64,000 bases of DNA, taken from contig NZ_CALSFP010000001.1 of NCBI RefSeq assembly GCF_943737015.1, positions 806,001 through 870,000 of the forward strand. Reading direction: 5' to 3'. The first letter of the stretch is position 1; every line of letters begins with the position of its first letter. A program made the position numbers and the translations under genes. This document shows positions 1 through 10,181 of the stretch, in pieces. Source of the DNA: Staphylococcus sp. Marseille-Q5304. Lineage in GTDB: Bacteria; Bacillota; Bacilli; Staphylococcales; Staphylococcaceae. The notes below the pieces were generated by a model. That model ran no database searches. It saw only the letters and a program-made list of their open reading frames with translations, and was not told where the DNA came from.

Positions 1-1
1 G

Positions 2-721
2 TATAGTTTACCATACCAATATTATAAAGATTACGGTATTCGCAAGTACGGTTTCCATGGTACAAGCCATAAATATGTGTCACGCCGTGCAGCGGATATT
101 TTAAATAAACCAATCGAAGAGTTGAGAATCATCTCTTGTCACATTGGTAATGGTGCATCTATAGCTGCAATTGAAGGTGGCGAATCAGTAGATACTTCTA
201 TGGGATTCACACCATTAGCAGGCGTTACAATGGGGACACGTTCAGGTAATATTGACCCAGCATTAATTCCATTTATTATGGAAAAAACTGGCAAAAGTGC
301 AGAAGAAGTATTAAATACTTTAAACAAAGAATCAGGTTTATTAGGTATTTCAGGTACTTCTAGTGACTTAAGAGACATTATCGAGGATGCGAATGAAGGT
401 AAAGATAGAGCCCAACTTGCTTTAGATGTATTTGCATCTAGAATTCATAAATATATTGGTTCTTATGCAACACGTATGCATGGTGTAGATGTTATCGTCT
501 TCACAGCAGGAGTTGGAGAAAATTCTGATCCAGTAAGAGCGAAAGTTTTAGAAGGGTTAGAATTTATGGGTGTGTACTGGGATGCTAAGAAAAATGAACA
601 TATTCATGGAGAAGAAGGCTTTATTAATTACCCACATTCACCGGTCAAGGTTCTCGTAATTCCTACCAATGAAGAAGTAATGATAGCACGTGACGTAGTG
701 AAATACGGAAACGTAGAATAA
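2..721 (+). CDS. ackA: Acetate kinase, C-terminal part (5' end outside window)
   Basis: Acetate kinase converts acetyl phosphate and ADP to acetate and ATP in the Pta-AckA overflow pathway in the cytoplasm. The reading frame is open from base 2, before any start codon, so the gene begins upstream of the window. The early residues [10 protein letters not shown] match a signature of the acetate/propionate kinase family. Further on are [18 protein letters not shown] and FTAGVGENS, all typical of the ASKHA-fold nucleotide and phosphate sites. About 239 residues are visible of roughly 400 expected. The frame ends at a normal stop and is followed by a strong terminator, so it is the last gene of its transcript. 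Identification is secure; only the N-terminal half is unseen. Confidence 0.97.
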   Translation, partial: YSLPYQYYKDYGIRKYGFHGTSHKYVSRRAADILNKPIEELRIISCHIGNGASIAAIEGGESVDTSMGFTPLAGVTMGTRSGNIDPALIPFIMEKTGKSAEEVLNTLNKESGLLGISGTSSDLRDIIEDANEGKDRAQLALDVFASRIHKYIGSYATRMHGVDVIVFTAGVGENSDPVRAKVLEGLEFMGVYWDAKKNEHIHGEEGFINYPHSPVKVLVIPTNEEVMIARDVVKYGNVE

Positions 722-745
722 TTATATTATTCCATACTAATAAAT

Positions 746-802
746 AAATCGTATTGTTCTAATATCCTAATAATGGAGTATAGAAACAATACGATTTTTT
801 TA
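746..802 (+). terminator. Rho-independent terminator of ackA
   Basis: Stem arms at 746-760 and 782-797 (AATCGTATTG against CAATACGATT) are followed by a run of T on the plus strand. Confidence 0.85.
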
Positions 803-810
803 TACGGAAA

Positions 811-848
811 AAGGTGAGGCAATAGCTCAATAGAGCTATTGCCTCACC
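811..848 (-). terminator. Rho-independent terminator of the phytase-like gene
   Basis: A perfect 16-bp inverted repeat (arms 813-828 and 833-848, core GAGGCAATAGCTC, loop AATA). On the minus strand it is followed by TTTTT, so it ends the transcript of the gene at 886-2103. It lies next to the ackA terminator, which separates two convergent units. Confidence 0.85.
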
Positions 849-885
849 AAATAAATGTGTAGTAGTCTGACAGCTTTAAATATGA

Positions 886-2103
886 TTATTTAGATTCTGG
901 TTGTACCTCATATGCTAAGAATTGTGTTTGTTGTTCTTTATTGAAATTATCATCAGCTACTAGAACGATACTGTCATGTCCGTTTGGTAATTTTTTACCG
1001 AAAGTAATTCCTTCAACGTTATCGATTTTTTTGAAGTTATCATCGTTTAAGTTAAGTAGGCATTCTTTCTTAACTGGTTGAACATTTTGTCCTTTAAGTG
1101 ATGCCTTATTTTTCACGTCAGTCCCTTGGTTTACATCTATTTTGTAAACGCGAATATAATTGTGGAACACGCCATCAGCTGATTGAACTGAAGCACGTTC
1201 TAATGTTAAGAATTGATGATCGTTAATCGCTAGCATTTCTGTAACACCATTAAGTGCGAATTTACCTTTACCAGGTGTTGCAGGAATTGGATCAAGTGGG
1301 TAAGCAACTTCTGATAATACGTTACCTTGACGATCGTATTGAGTAATACGTGATAATGCTCCTTTTTCTGGTGTAGGTTCTTCATCATCTTGTTTTAATG
1401 GTCCTTCTAACGCTGTCCAAATCGTTTTACCATCAGCTGAGAATGTACTACCTTCAATAGCTTGGTTATTTCTAAATCCTTTTTGTTCTTTATCATCCAT
1501 TTTTACAGTATCTTTTACTGGGATATCTGATTTATATTGACCGTTTAATGAAGCCTTTCTTATGAAAGGATTAATACCTAATGTACGGTCGCCTTCACTT
1601 GTATATAAAATTTCGTTATTGTTTAAAGGATCGAAACGGATAGATTCTGGATCCACGACTGTATCATCTGATTTGCTGTCATATTTATCTTTACTTACGT
1701 AATTTTTACCATTTGGTTGTTTTAAAGTTTCAACATCTTTGAAGTTAACTTTTTTAAAGCCATTTTGATTGTAGTTTAGTTTAAGTCCATAAAATCTTGC
1801 TGGATTATATTCTGAACGGTCGTCACTAATAGCTAACCATTTGTTATTTTTAGGGTTGTATGTAATACCTGATAATCCACCAACTTTTGTACCTTTATAA
1901 GTTGTGTTTTGAGGTAATGATTGTGAACCTAAAAATTTTAATGAACCAACTGTTCTTGTATCTTGAGATTGTTGGTGTTGAGAACCGTTAGATTGTGCCG
2001 GTGCGTTCATTCCAGAAGCAAATGCAACACTACCTGTACCTAATACACCTAAAGTACCAACAGTTGCGATTGAAGTTAAAATAACTTTATTGAATTTTTT
2101 CAT
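886..2103 (-). CDS. Secreted esterase-like/phytase-like family protein
   Basis: A 405-residue exported protein. Residues 1-30 form a Sec signal peptide: charged MKKFNK, a hydrophobic stretch, and a likely AFA/SG cleavage site. A Q/S/N-rich linker follows. The body resembles the phytase-like (esterase-like activity of phytase) beta-propeller family, with repeated blades such as GLSGITYNP, WLAISDDRSEYNP, DPESIRFDP, AIEGSTFSADGKTIW, NGVTEML and NVEGITFGKKL, several with acidic residues that could bind calcium. There is no LPXTG sorting motif or lipobox, so it is probably released. The ribosome site AAAGGAG lies about 12 bases before the ATG. It is transcribed alone, with its own terminator. The substrate is unknown: phosphate release from phytate or another phosphoester is a family-level guess only. 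Confidence 0.8.
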   Translation of the reverse strand: MKKFNKVILTSIATVGTLGVLGTGSVAFASGMNAPAQSNGSQHQQSQDTRTVGSLKFLGSQSLPQNTTYKGTKVGGLSGITYNPKNNKWLAISDDRSEYNPARFYGLKLNYNQNGFKKVNFKDVETLKQPNGKNYVSKDKYDSKSDDTVVDPESIRFDPLNNNEILYTSEGDRTLGINPFIRKASLNGQYKSDIPVKDTVKMDDKEQKGFRNNQAIEGSTFSADGKTIWTALEGPLKQDDEEPTPEKGALSRITQYDRQGNVLSEVAYPLDPIPATPGKGKFALNGVTEMLAINDHQFLTLERASVQSADGVFHNYIRVYKIDVNQGTDVKNKASLKGQNVQPVKKECLLNLNDDNFKKIDNVEGITFGKKLPNGHDSIVLVADDNFNKEQQTQFLAYEVQPESK

Positions 2104-2518
2104 ATTTAAATTCGACTCCTTTCAAAATTTCCACTACATATCAAGCATATAGATAAATTATGAATGATATATAAAGCAATAATAATTTTTTTGTAAAAAT
2201 GTACGTATTTATATGGAAATCGAACGCTTCAATGAAAACATTCATATACAAAGGCCAAACTCAAAGATTAAACGTTGAAGGTATAGTGGGGTATCTTTAA
2301 ATATTTTTTGAAAATTGTTCCTGAAACAATACTTAAATATTTCAGGTACTGGTAAATAATCGATAACTATTATTTTATCTAATAAATAGAAAAGGCAATT
2401 TCCATATGAATAAAATAGAAATTACCTTTTCAACAGTCGGAGCACGATAAATCTCAGACATTAATGATTTGATTGTTATAGAAATTGATATGCTTACCTT
2501 TGAGATTTAAATGGTTCA
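2104..2518. other. Intergenic region upstream of the phytase-like gene
   Basis: 415 bases, very AT-rich, between two minus-strand genes. It must hold the promoter of the phytase-like gene near 2104-2250, but no clear -35/-10 pair stands out. The only clear structure is the hairpin at 2389-2431. No convincing small gene was seen. Confidence 0.5.
2389..2431 (-). terminator. Probable terminator of the universal stress protein gene
   Basis: Inverted repeat with arms AAAAGGCAATTTC (2390-2402) and GAAATTACCTTTT (2418-2430). One position is non-Watson-Crick. On the minus strand the stem ends in TTTT. Confidence 0.55.
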
Positions 2519-3022
2519 TTATTGCTCTTTGTATTGTGATTTTAAATGTTCTGTTGCAACTTGTGGTTGGAAATCTTCTGGGAGTTCTTCAGTACGAACA
2601 ACGAGCACATCGCAAGGTGAGTGACGTACGATTGCTTCTGATACTGAACCTACAATAAAACGTTCAACAGCATTGAGTCCAGAAGTACCACACATAATTA
2701 AATCTGCACCAACTTCGTTAGCAAGTTTCTTAGGAATGATGGCTTTCGGTGAACCGAATTCTAATCGCGTTTCAACGTTTGTTACGCCAGCATTTGTCGC
2801 AACTTCTTTATAACCACTAAGTAAATCTTCTGAGAAATTTTTAGATTTCTCGGTAAATTGTGCGTCGTAAACTTCATATGATGAATACGTTCTTGAATCG
2901 ATGACATTTACAACAGTTAATTTAGCGTCGTTACGATTTGCAACATCAACCGCTTTGTTGAATGCCCATTCCGCTTCATGTGATCCATCTACGGCAATTA
3001 GTATATTTTTATAAGTTCTCAT
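2519..3022 (-). CDS. Universal stress protein, UspA family (167 aa)
   Basis: Single Usp domain of the adenine-nucleotide-binding HUP fold. It opens with the strand ILIAVDGSHEAEWAF and ends with the nucleotide-binding pattern CGTSGLNAVERF-IVGSVSEAI, followed by SPCDVLVVR, which fits the ATP-binding G-2x-G-9x-G(S/T) Usp motif. A GTG lies one codon upstream, but the ATG at 3022 with the GAGGGGG ribosome site is the better start. The gene stands alone, divergent from ald. In staphylococci a Usp gene next to ackA and ald is the usual arrangement. The role is stress or starvation survival in the cytoplasm; the exact function is not known from sequence. Confidence 0.93.
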   Translation of the reverse strand: MRTYKNILIAVDGSHEAEWAFNKAVDVANRNDAKLTVVNVIDSRTYSSYEVYDAQFTEKSKNFSEDLLSGYKEVATNAGVTNVETRLEFGSPKAIIPKKLANEVGADLIMCGTSGLNAVERFIVGSVSEAIVRHSPCDVLVVRTEELPEDFQPQVATEHLKSQYKEQ

Positions 3023-3115
3023 CACAATTACCCCCTCGTTTTCTTTACTTTATTATACCACAATTTACAGAAAATTAACACAACTTAAAAGAGTTGTAAA
3101 AATGCCCGTTTATTT

Positions 3116-3129
3116 TGATTGCGCTTTCA
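3116..3129 (+). promoter_or_regulatory. cre-like site upstream of ald
   Basis: TGATTGCGCTTTCA matches the catabolite-responsive element consensus TGWNANCGNTNWCA at all but one fixed position. It lies 39 bases before the ald start, which suggests CcpA control. Binding is inferred. Confidence 0.55.
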
Positions 3130-3167
3130 CTTTATAAACGTTAATATAGTCCTTGGAGGTGGATGGA

Positions 3168-4286
3168 ATGATTATAGGTATTCCTAAGGAGATAAAAAAT
3201 AACGAAAACAGAGTAGGGCTATCACCAAGTGGTGTACACGCCCTTGTTGAACAAGGTCATACATTACTTGTTGAGACTTCAGCTGGTTTAGGTTCTTATT
3301 TCGAAGATGAGGACTATACACAAGCAGGGGCAAAGATTGTTTCTAAGAGTGAAGAAGCATGGGATGTAGATATGGTTATTAAAGTTAAGGAACCATTAGA
3401 AGAAGAATTCGAATTCTTCAAAGAAGGTTTAATCTTATTCACTTATTTACACCTAGCTAATGAAGAGAAATTAACTCAAGCTTTACTAGACAAAAAAGTT
3501 GTTGGTATCGCATATGAAACAGTTCAATTAGCTGACAAGTCATTACCATTATTAACACCAATGAGTGAAGTTGCAGGTCGTATGTCTGCACAAATTGGTG
3601 CTGAATTCTTACAAAAATATAAAGGCGGTATGGGAATCTTACTTGGTGGAATTCCAGGTGTTGCTAAAGGCCGCGTTACGATTATCGGTGGAGGTCAAGC
3701 AGGTACAAATGCAGCTAAAATCGCACTGGGTTTAGGTGCAGATGTAACAATCCTTGACGTAAACCCTAAACGTTTACAAGAATTAGAAGATTTATTTGAT
3801 GGTCGCGTTCATACAATTATGTCAAATCCATTAAACATTGAACAATGTGTTGAAAACAGTGACTTAGTAATCGGTGCAGTATTAATCCCAGGAGCTAAAG
3901 CACCAAACTTAGTAACTGAAGACATGGTTAAGAAAATGAAAGACGGTGCTGTAATCGTAGATATCGCTATCGACCAAGGTGGTATTTTCGAAACAACAGA
4001 CCATATTACAACACATGATGACCCAACTTATAAGAAACATGGTGTCGTTCATTATGCTGTTGCTAATATGCCTGGTGCAGTTCCACGTACTTCAACAATC
4101 GGTTTAAATAATGCTACTTTACCATATGCATTACAAATCGCTAAAAAAGGCTACAAGAAAGCATTACAAGACAATCATGCACTTTCATTAGGTTTAAACA
4201 CTTACAAAGGTGAATTAACAAATAAAGGTGTAGCAGATGCTTTTGATAGAGACTACGTTGAAATTGAAGACGCATTAAATAAATAA
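3168..4286 (+). CDS. ald: Alanine dehydrogenase
   Basis: Alanine dehydrogenase reversibly deaminates L-alanine to pyruvate and ammonia with NAD, letting the cell use alanine as carbon and nitrogen source. The protein is 372 residues, the usual length. The N-terminal [17 protein letters not shown] is the family signature with the pyruvate-binding Arg. The Rossmann motif [20 protein letters not shown] lies near residues 175-195. A TTG codon in frame at 3153 is less likely as start: GGAGG at 3155-3159 is correctly placed for the ATG at 3168. It is a single-gene unit with a cre-like site upstream. No lesion is seen. Confidence 0.96.
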   Translation: MIIGIPKEIKNNENRVGLSPSGVHALVEQGHTLLVETSAGLGSYFEDEDYTQAGAKIVSKSEEAWDVDMVIKVKEPLEEEFEFFKEGLILFTYLHLANEEKLTQALLDKKVVGIAYETVQLADKSLPLLTPMSEVAGRMSAQIGAEFLQKYKGGMGILLGGIPGVAKGRVTIIGGGQAGTNAAKIALGLGADVTILDVNPKRLQELEDLFDGRVHTIMSNPLNIEQCVENSDLVIGAVLIPGAKAPNLVTEDMVKKMKDGAVIVDIAIDQGGIFETTDHITTHDDPTYKKHGVVHYAVANMPGAVPRTSTIGLNNATLPYALQIAKKGYKKALQDNHALSLGLNTYKGELTNKGVADAFDRDYVEIEDALNK

Positions 4287-4453
4287 TTCTAATTAATATA
4301 GATCTAGATATAATCTAATTACAATTAAGGAGTAACGCATAATTTTCAGTAGGTGACATCAAGTCTTAAAGACTTGTCTAAAACCCAGGTTGCTAGTTGT
4401 GTAGTATTAAGTTCATATTACTGATAATGTTGCTTCTTATATCGATATAATTT

Positions 4454-4505
4454 GGGAGTGGGACAGAAATCGAATTTTCTAATAGAGATTTCGTAGTCCC
4501 ACCCC
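4454..4505. repeat. Dispersed staphylococcal intergenic repeat, unit A (copy 1)
   Basis: Nested hairpin: GTGGGAC (4458-4464) pairs with GTCCCAC (4496-4502), and GAAATC (4466-4471) with GATTTC (4487-4492). A degraded relative lies near 59790-59833, and the coaE terminator at 31641 has a similar GACAGAAATCT arm. The GGGACAGAAAT core resembles short intergenic repeats common in staphylococcal genomes (from memory, not searched). The rest of 4287-4453 holds no recognised feature apart from a small AAGTCTTAAAGACTT palindrome. Confidence 0.6.
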
Positions 4506-4580
4506 GGCAAGGGTGACTAGGATTGAAAAAAGCTTGTTCTAAGCGCATTTTCAATTCAGACATCTACTGCCAAATTGATA

Positions 4581-4621
4581 ACGAGTCTGAGACACCTATT
4601 TTTGTCTCAGACTCGTTTTTT
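4581..4621. terminator. Strong bidirectional terminator (dispersed hairpin unit B, copy 1)
   Basis: Fourteen-base perfect stem (4581-4594 with 4603-4616) ending in TTTTTT. It lies between convergent ald and cutC. The stem-loop core, from GTCTGAGACACC to TTGTCTCAGAC, recurs at 24422 and 59847. Confidence 0.85.
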
Positions 4622-4645
4622 ATTTTATTCAAATGTGAAATTCAG

Positions 4646-5275
4646 TTATACAATTTTCGTTCCGTGTACTTCTTGAAATGGAAATGCGTCAACTAGTTTA
4701 TGAACATTATCTTTTGTCAAACCACCGCCAGGCATAATTTCTATTTTACCCGAAGAGTGCGTTACAAGTTTGCCTAGATGGTTTAAATTATCAAATATAT
4801 TTGTGCCTTTTGGGCCACCATGCGTTAATAATCTAGTGAAACCTAATTCAATTAAATGGTTTAAAGCTTTCATTTGACGTCTTTCATGTACTTCATCAAA
4901 TGCCATGTGGCAAACTGTTGGTATTGGGTGGGCAAGTTGTTTTAAAGTTTTCATTTGCCATATATTTAGATCACCTTCTTCGTTTAGACAACCGAAGACG
5001 AAGTAATCCACATCAATTTCTTTTAATGCTTTCATGTCTCGCTGCATAATTTCAATGTCATATAATTGGTATATAAAGTCACCACCTCGTGGGCGAATCA
5101 TCACAGCAAGTTCTACATTATTCATCTTACAAATTTCAGAAGCAATTTGCGTCATACCAAAGCTAGGTGTTGTACCGCCAACCGCTAAGTTATCACATAG
5201 TTCAATTCGGTCTGCACCATTTGCAATTGCATCTTCTAATTGTTGAATCGTTTCTACTACAGCTTCTCTAATCAT
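4646..5275 (-). CDS. cutC: CutC family protein
   Basis: A 209-residue TIM-barrel protein of the CutC family, historically linked to copper homeostasis; the biochemical activity remains unclear. The family is recognised from the N-terminal [37 protein letters not shown] near the middle and EIMPGGGL near the C-terminus. It is coupled to pepQ: the pepQ stop TGA and the cutC ATG overlap as ATGA at 5272-5275. The two therefore form a minus-strand operon, pepQ first. The pairing with a peptidase gives no clear clue to function. Confidence 0.9.
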   Translation of the reverse strand: MIREAVVETIQQLEDAIANGADRIELCDNLAVGGTTPSFGMTQIASEICKMNNVELAVMIRPRGGDFIYQLYDIEIMQRDMKALKEIDVDYFVFGCLNEEGDLNIWQMKTLKQLAHPIPTVCHMAFDEVHERRQMKALNHLIELGFTRLLTHGGPKGTNIFDNLNHLGKLVTHSSGKIEIMPGGGLTKDNVHKLVDAFPFQEVHGTKIV

Positions 5276-6324
5276 TTTTTATACTCCGTTAAAGATATTG
5301 CGCCATCATCAGTAACTAAAATATCATCTTCTATACGGACACCAGCAATGTTCGGCGCATAAATTCCTGGTTCTATTGTAATCACCATGCCTGCTTCAAA
5401 TGAGTTATCGTTATTTCCAGATACATCTTGATATTCATGTTCTTCAAGTCCTAATCCATGTCCAAGACGGTGGGTGAAGTACTCACCATAACCAGCTTCG
5501 GCGATAATGTCTCTAGCAAGTTTGTCAATATCACTTATTTTAACACCTGGTTTAATCGCAGCGATTGCTTTTTCTTCAGCTTCTAATACGATATTGTAAA
5601 TATTTTTAGCTTCATCTGATGGATTGCCAAATGGAATTGTTCTCGTGATGTCACTACAATAGTGTTCATAGACGACACCTAAATCAAATAATACGAATTC
5701 ATCTTGCTGTAATTTACGGTCACCTGGTATTCCGTGAGGTGATGCTGCATGATCACCAAAGAGCACCATCGTGTCAAAACTCATTTCATTTACACCATAT
5801 GCTTTAATTTCATTTTCAATATAGTTTACGACCTGTCGTTCTGTGACACCTTCTTTTAAGTAAGACACGCCAAACTCTATACACTTATCAGCAAGGGCGC
5901 ACGCTTTTATAATTTTATCTATTTCTTCATCACTTTTGATGTTTCGTAATTCGCGTAATGTTTGATCAATATCAGCGAAACTATTTACTTCAAAAGTCTC
6001 TTTCAATTCACGTTGACGTGCAACGGTTAAGTGGTATGCTTCGATTAACATTTTGTCAAAAGTTGAGTCTAATTTTGACAATGGATTTTCACTATCTAAA
6101 TAACCAATAACCTTACCTTCGAATGGGGAATTTTGTACTTCTCCCATTTCCATTTTTGGACATATGAGAATTTGCTCTCCATCATCTTTGATTAGTAAAG
6201 CGAACAAACGCTCATGAGGTTCGCTATGGTAACCTGTTAAATAAAAAATATTAAGTGGTGTTGTAATCCAAGCTGCTTGAGCCTGTTCTTCTTTTAAAAT
6301 TGACTGGATTTGCTTTAACTTCAT
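5272..6324 (-). CDS. pepQ: Xaa-Pro dipeptidase/aminopeptidase, M24 family
   Basis: Cytoplasmic metallopeptidase that cleaves the Xaa-Pro bond in proline-containing peptides. The protein is 350 residues from the ATG at 6324; an upstream in-frame GTG at 6339 is less well placed for the GTGGAG ribosome site. The N-terminal creatinase-like domain (about 1-125) contains [20 protein letters not shown]. The C-terminal pita-bread domain carries the five metal ligands in order: the two Asp in [17 protein letters not shown], His in [14 protein letters not shown], Glu in ITIEPGIY, and Glu in RIEDDILV. The gene heads the pepQ-cutC operon and is divergent from the hydrolase gene at 6490. Confidence 0.95.
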   Translation of the reverse strand: MKLKQIQSILKEEQAQAAWITTPLNIFYLTGYHSEPHERLFALLIKDDGEQILICPKMEMGEVQNSPFEGKVIGYLDSENPLSKLDSTFDKMLIEAYHLTVARQRELKETFEVNSFADIDQTLRELRNIKSDEEIDKIIKACALADKCIEFGVSYLKEGVTERQVVNYIENEIKAYGVNEMSFDTMVLFGDHAASPHGIPGDRKLQQDEFVLFDLGVVYEHYCSDITRTIPFGNPSDEAKNIYNIVLEAEEKAIAAIKPGVKISDIDKLARDIIAEAGYGEYFTHRLGHGLGLEEHEYQDVSGNNDNSFEAGMVITIEPGIYAPNIAGVRIEDDILVTDDGAISLTEYKK

Positions 6325-6489
6325 ATTTATCATCTCCACTTCATCTATTAAGTTTAATTTTAAGTGAGTTATTAATAAATTTCAAAATTTAAATACATTC
6401 GTATAAATAAATGCTTCATCTTATTGCGTGTTATAAAACGGCTTCTACGTGGTATAGTAGAAATAAATAGTTGAACAGGGGGAAATATA

Positions 6490-7179
6490 ATGAAACTTTC
6501 ATTTCATGGTCAATCAACAATCTATTTTGAAGCAAACGATAAAAAGGTAATAGTTGATCCATTTATTAGTGGCAACGAATTATCAGACTTAGATGTAGAA
6601 AATTTAGAAGTGGACTATATTATTTTAACGCATGGTCACGCTGATCATTTTGGTGATACAGTTGAGCTTGCGAATAAAAACAATGCTACAGTGATTGGTT
6701 CAGCAGAGTTAGCTGATTATTTAACTACAAATAAAAATGTTGAAAATGTAAGACCTATGAATATTGGTGGGAAAGCAGAATTTGAATTTGGTTCTGTGAA
6801 ATATGTACAAGCATTCCATAGTTCAAGCTTAACAAATGATGAAGGTATCCCAGTCTATTTAGGTATGCCAATGGGTATTGTTTTAGAAGTAGAAGGTAAA
6901 ACAATTTATCATACAGGCGATACAGGATTATTCAGCGATATGAAATTGATTGCTGACCGTCATCCAGTTGACGTTTGTTTCATTCCAATCGGAGATAACT
7001 TTACAATGGGTATTGATGATGCAAGTTACGCAATCAATGAATTTATTAAACCTAATATCACAGTGCCAGTACACTATGATACGTTTGAATTAATTGAACA
7101 AGACCCTAAGCAATTCGAATCAGCTGTTAAAGAAGGGGAAGTTCAAATTCTAAAACCAGGTGAACAAGTTAAATTTTAA
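6490..7179 (+). CDS. Metal-dependent hydrolase, UPF0173 (YtkL-like), metallo-beta-lactamase fold
   Basis: A 229-residue protein of the UPF0173 family. The zinc-binding motif [10 protein letters not shown] is near residues 47-56, with further ligands in YHTGDTGLF and PVHYDTF. These are the HxHxDH and downstream His/Asp of the metallo-beta-lactamase fold. The substrate is not known. The ATG is preceded by AGGGGGAA. It is a single gene, followed by a terminator shared with the convergent stress-protein gene. In staphylococci this gene keeps its place between pepQ and a Usp gene, so it is core and not acquired. Confidence 0.92.
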   Translation: MKLSFHGQSTIYFEANDKKVIVDPFISGNELSDLDVENLEVDYIILTHGHADHFGDTVELANKNNATVIGSAELADYLTTNKNVENVRPMNIGGKAEFEFGSVKYVQAFHSSSLTNDEGIPVYLGMPMGIVLEVEGKTIYHTGDTGLFSDMKLIADRHPVDVCFIPIGDNFTMGIDDASYAINEFIKPNITVPVHYDTFELIEQDPKQFESAVKEGEVQILKPGEQVKF

Positions 7180-7210
7180 TTGATTTTACAATTTAACTTA
7201 CAATATAAAA

Positions 7211-7244
7211 AAGGCCAGTCAGCTTACTATAGTTGACTGGTCTT
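7211..7244. terminator. Bidirectional terminator
   Basis: Stem AAGGCCAGTCAGC (7211-7223) with GTTGACTGGTCTT (7232-7244), with G-U pairs, between convergent genes. Confidence 0.7.
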
Positions 7245-7268
7245 ACTTATTGGTGGAAAATTCAAAAG

Positions 7269-7682
7269 TTATTTAACGATAAGTACAGGTATTTTAGCTC
7301 TTTTTGCTACTTTATGGCTCACGCTACCTAAAACAATTTTCTTTTGTTCTTCTGCTTTACGGTTACTTAATACAACGATTTCATATTCACCGCTATTGGC
7401 GTGTTTGATTAATAACTCTTTTGCATTACCGCGTTCGATACGTTCATTATACTGTATCCCGTAAGATTTTAATTTATCGCGTGTTTTTGCTAAACCTTCT
7501 CTACGTTTTTCGATGAGTTCATCGATATGAATGCCTGACTTTACCGAAGATTGTGCATCTTGTTCATTGATGGCATTTAAAATAGTAACAGTTGAACCTT
7601 CGCCCACTAGTTTTGAAATTTGTTCTAGTGCTTTATCATTTTTTAAAGTTGTATCTACGCCAAGTAAAATATGTTTATACAT
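7269..7682 (-). CDS. Universal stress protein family (137 aa)
   Basis: A second, shorter Usp-domain protein. It begins MYKHILLGVDTTLKNDKAL and ends with IVLGSVSHKVAKRAKIPVLIVK, the Usp C-terminal strand and nucleotide-loop region. The first Gly of the usual G-2x-G-9x-G pattern is not obvious (VVLSNRKAEEQKKIVLGS), so it may belong to the non-ATP-binding type; this is inference. The ribosome site AGGAGGGG precedes the start. It is a monocistronic gene on the minus strand, divergent from ytoI. Confidence 0.9.
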   Translation of the reverse strand: MYKHILLGVDTTLKNDKALEQISKLVGEGSTVTILNAINEQDAQSSVKSGIHIDELIEKRREGLAKTRDKLKSYGIQYNERIERGNAKELLIKHANSGEYEIVVLSNRKAEEQKKIVLGSVSHKVAKRAKIPVLIVK

Positions 7683-7904
7683 AACAACCCCTCCTTAATA
7701 TTTATTTAATAATATCGTTTCTTAAAAATCAATGAAATAATTATGAACTATATTTAATTGAAACAGCATAGCATTTAAATAATATATTGTGAGACAATAC
7801 ATGTTTGAAATAGTGTTAATTAACTAAGCCATACACAAACTTCGCAATTTTAAAATTAAGAAGTTATAATATGATCAAATGGTTTGATAAATGGGGTTTG
7901 AATA

Positions 7905-9197
7905 ATGACGAAACATGAACAGATATTATCACATATTGAATCGCTCTCGATAGGCCAAAAAATTTCAGTTAGAAAGATTGCAAAAGATTTAAATGTTTCT
8001 GAAGGTACGGCCTATAGAGCAATCAAAGATGCAGACAAAATAGGGTTAGTTGCAACAATAGATCGTGTAGGTACTGTAAGAATTGAAAAGAAGAGTAGAG
8101 AGGAAATAGAACAGTTAACATATAATGAAATTGTAAAAATCGTAGAAGGTGAAGTACTCGGCGGTAAAAATGGCCTCACAAAAACATTAAACAAATTTGC
8201 GATTGGCGCTATGGAACTTAATGATGTAGTTAAATACCTCAGTTCAAACACCATATTAATTGTTGGTAACCGTGAAGACGTACAACTTGCGGCACTTAAG
8301 AAAGGGAGTGCAGTACTTATTACCGGAGGCTTTTCAACTACACAAGAAATTATTAAATATGCCAATGAGCATGATTTACCAGTGTTATCTTCTCAATACG
8401 ACACATATTTAGTTGCTAATTTGATAAATAAAGCCATGTACAATCAGAAAATAAGAAAAGAAATTCTTTTAGTTGAAGATATCGTAAAACCAGTAAATGA
8501 TAATTCAATTATTTTTGACGATATGACTTTATTTGATTATAAAGAGAAGGCAGATATGACTGGGCATTCAAGATTTCCTGTTGTAGATAAATCTAGACAT
8601 TTAGTAGGCATCGTGACAAGTAAGGAAATAATAAAAATGCATGAAGATGATAAGATTGTTCATTTTATGACAAGAAATCCACTCAAAGCTCAATTGAATA
8701 CAACTGTAGCAAGCTGTGCACATATGATGATTTGGGAAGGTATTGAGTTATTACATGTTATTGATGTGAGCAAGAAACTCATCGGGGTAATTACAAGAAA
8801 AGATGTGTTAACTGCGATGCAATTAATAGGTCGACAACCTCAAGTAGGCGAGAAGATTAACGATCAGGTCGCTAAATATATGACGATCACTAATGATAAT
8901 ATTAAAGTTCAAGTAACGCCATTATTAACGAGTCAATATGGCACTTTAAGTAAAGGTGTGTTTGTAGCATTAATCGAAGAATCGATTCGCTATGAAATAC
9001 GTAAATTGAAAAAGTTAGAAGTAATGATAGAAAGCTTAAATATCATTTACATTAAGGCAGTGCAAATTGAATCAGAAATAGAAATACATTATGATATGTT
9101 AGATGTGGGCAGAAATTTTGCTAAGATGGAAGTGACAATGACCAATGAAAGTCAAAACGTTGCCAAGGCATTAATAATTTGTCAATTAATAAACTAA
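7905..9197 (+). CDS. ytoI: YtoI-like regulator: HTH, DRTGG, two CBS domains, hotdog domain
   Basis: A 430-residue multidomain protein. Residues 1-60 form a GntR/DeoR-like helix-turn-helix ([20 protein letters not shown]). A DRTGG domain follows (about 70-185, with [11 protein letters not shown] and [15 protein letters not shown]). Two CBS motifs (about 190-310) include [20 protein letters not shown] and [20 protein letters not shown]. The C-terminal 110 residues resemble a hotdog thioesterase fold. CBS pairs usually bind adenine nucleotides, so it probably senses a nucleotide and binds DNA; the targets are unknown. It is the first gene of a likely ytoI-nrnA-dnaE unit, with gaps of 28 and 20 bases. 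Confidence 0.9.
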   Translation: MTKHEQILSHIESLSIGQKISVRKIAKDLNVSEGTAYRAIKDADKIGLVATIDRVGTVRIEKKSREEIEQLTYNEIVKIVEGEVLGGKNGLTKTLNKFAIGAMELNDVVKYLSSNTILIVGNREDVQLAALKKGSAVLITGGFSTTQEIIKYANEHDLPVLSSQYDTYLVANLINKAMYNQKIRKEILLVEDIVKPVNDNSIIFDDMTLFDYKEKADMTGHSRFPVVDKSRHLVGIVTSKEIIKMHEDDKIVHFMTRNPLKAQLNTTVASCAHMMIWEGIELLHVIDVSKKLIGVITRKDVLTAMQLIGRQPQVGEKINDQVAKYMTITNDNIKVQVTPLLTSQYGTLSKGVFVALIEESIRYEIRKLKKLEVMIESLNIIYIKAVQIESEIEIHYDMLDVGRNFAKMEVTMTNESQNVAKALIICQLIN

Positions 9198-9225
9198 TAT
9201 ACTTTACACGAAAAGGGCGATACAT

Positions 9226-10161
9226 ATGGTAGAACAATTTAATGAAATTATGGAAATAATTGAAAGTTATGATGTTGTGATTATACATAGACATGTGAGA
9301 CCTGATCCAGATGCTTTGGGATCACAACTAGGTCTTAAACGTTATTTACAATTAAAGTTTCCCCAAAAAAAGATTTATGTAGTAGGTGAAAGAGAAACTT
9401 CATTAGACTTTATGGGTGAAATAGATGAAATTACAGATGATCTATACAAAGATGCACTTGTTATTGTGTGTGATACAGCAAATGCACCACGAATTAGTGA
9501 TCAAAGGTTTAATGAAGGTCAAAGGTTAATTAAGATTGATCACCACCCAGCCGTTGATCAATACGGAGAGGTCAATTATGTGAATGTAGAAGCATCTTCT
9601 ACAAGTGAAATTATCTTTGATTTCATTGCACATTTTAATGATTTATCAATCATTGACGAGAATGTTGCACGATTGCTTTACCTAGGTATTGTTGGTGATA
9701 CAGGACGATTCTTGTTTAACAACACGACACCACATACGTTGCAAGTTGCAAGCCAATTAATAGAATATCCATTTAATCCAAATGAGGCATTAAATCATTT
9801 AGGTGAAAAGGATCCAAAACTATTGCCATTCCAAGGCTATGTATTACAGAACTTTGATTTAAATGATAAAGGATTTTGTAAAATAACGATTTCACAAGAT
9901 GTTTTAGAGGAATATAACATTGCAGCGAATGAGGCGTCGTTATTTGTAAATGCAATTGCTGATATCAAAGGCTTAAAAATTTGGGTCTTTGCAGTTGATG
10001 AAGGGTCTGAAATCCGCTGTCGCATCCGTTCTAAAAATATTGTAATTAATGATGTTGCTAGTGACTTTGGTGGTGGAGGCCATCCTAATGCTTCCGGAGT
10101 ATCAGTTAGTAGTTGGGAACGTTTTAACCTATTAGCTGAAGCGTTAAATAATAAGTTGTAA
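9226..10161 (+). CDS. nrnA: Oligoribonuclease/pAp phosphatase NrnA, DHH family
   Basis: NrnA degrades very short RNA oligomers and dephosphorylates 3'-phosphoadenosine 5'-phosphate. The 311-residue protein shows the DHH phosphoesterase signatures: [10 protein letters not shown] near residue 25, VCDTAN near 85, and DHHPAVDQY near 105, all metal-binding. The C-terminal DHHA1 domain has the [10 protein letters not shown] motif that contacts substrate. It sits 28 bases after ytoI and just before dnaE, as in other bacilli. An RNA-primer or nanoRNA role next to a replicative polymerase is suggestive but not proven by position. Confidence 0.95.
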   Translation: MVEQFNEIMEIIESYDVVIIHRHVRPDPDALGSQLGLKRYLQLKFPQKKIYVVGERETSLDFMGEIDEITDDLYKDALVIVCDTANAPRISDQRFNEGQRLIKIDHHPAVDQYGEVNYVNVEASSTSEIIFDFIAHFNDLSIIDENVARLLYLGIVGDTGRFLFNNTTPHTLQVASQLIEYPFNPNEALNHLGEKDPKLLPFQGYVLQNFDLNDKGFCKITISQDVLEEYNIAANEASLFVNAIADIKGLKIWVFAVDEGSEIRCRIRSKNIVINDVASDFGGGGHPNASGVSVSSWERFNLLAEALNNKL

Positions 10162-10181
10162 TCTAATAAGAGGTGTTTCTC

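Noticed and set aside
886-2103. Cell-wall anchoring of the phytase-like protein
   Set aside because: The C-terminus (EVQPESK) has no LPXTG motif, hydrophobic tail or charged end.
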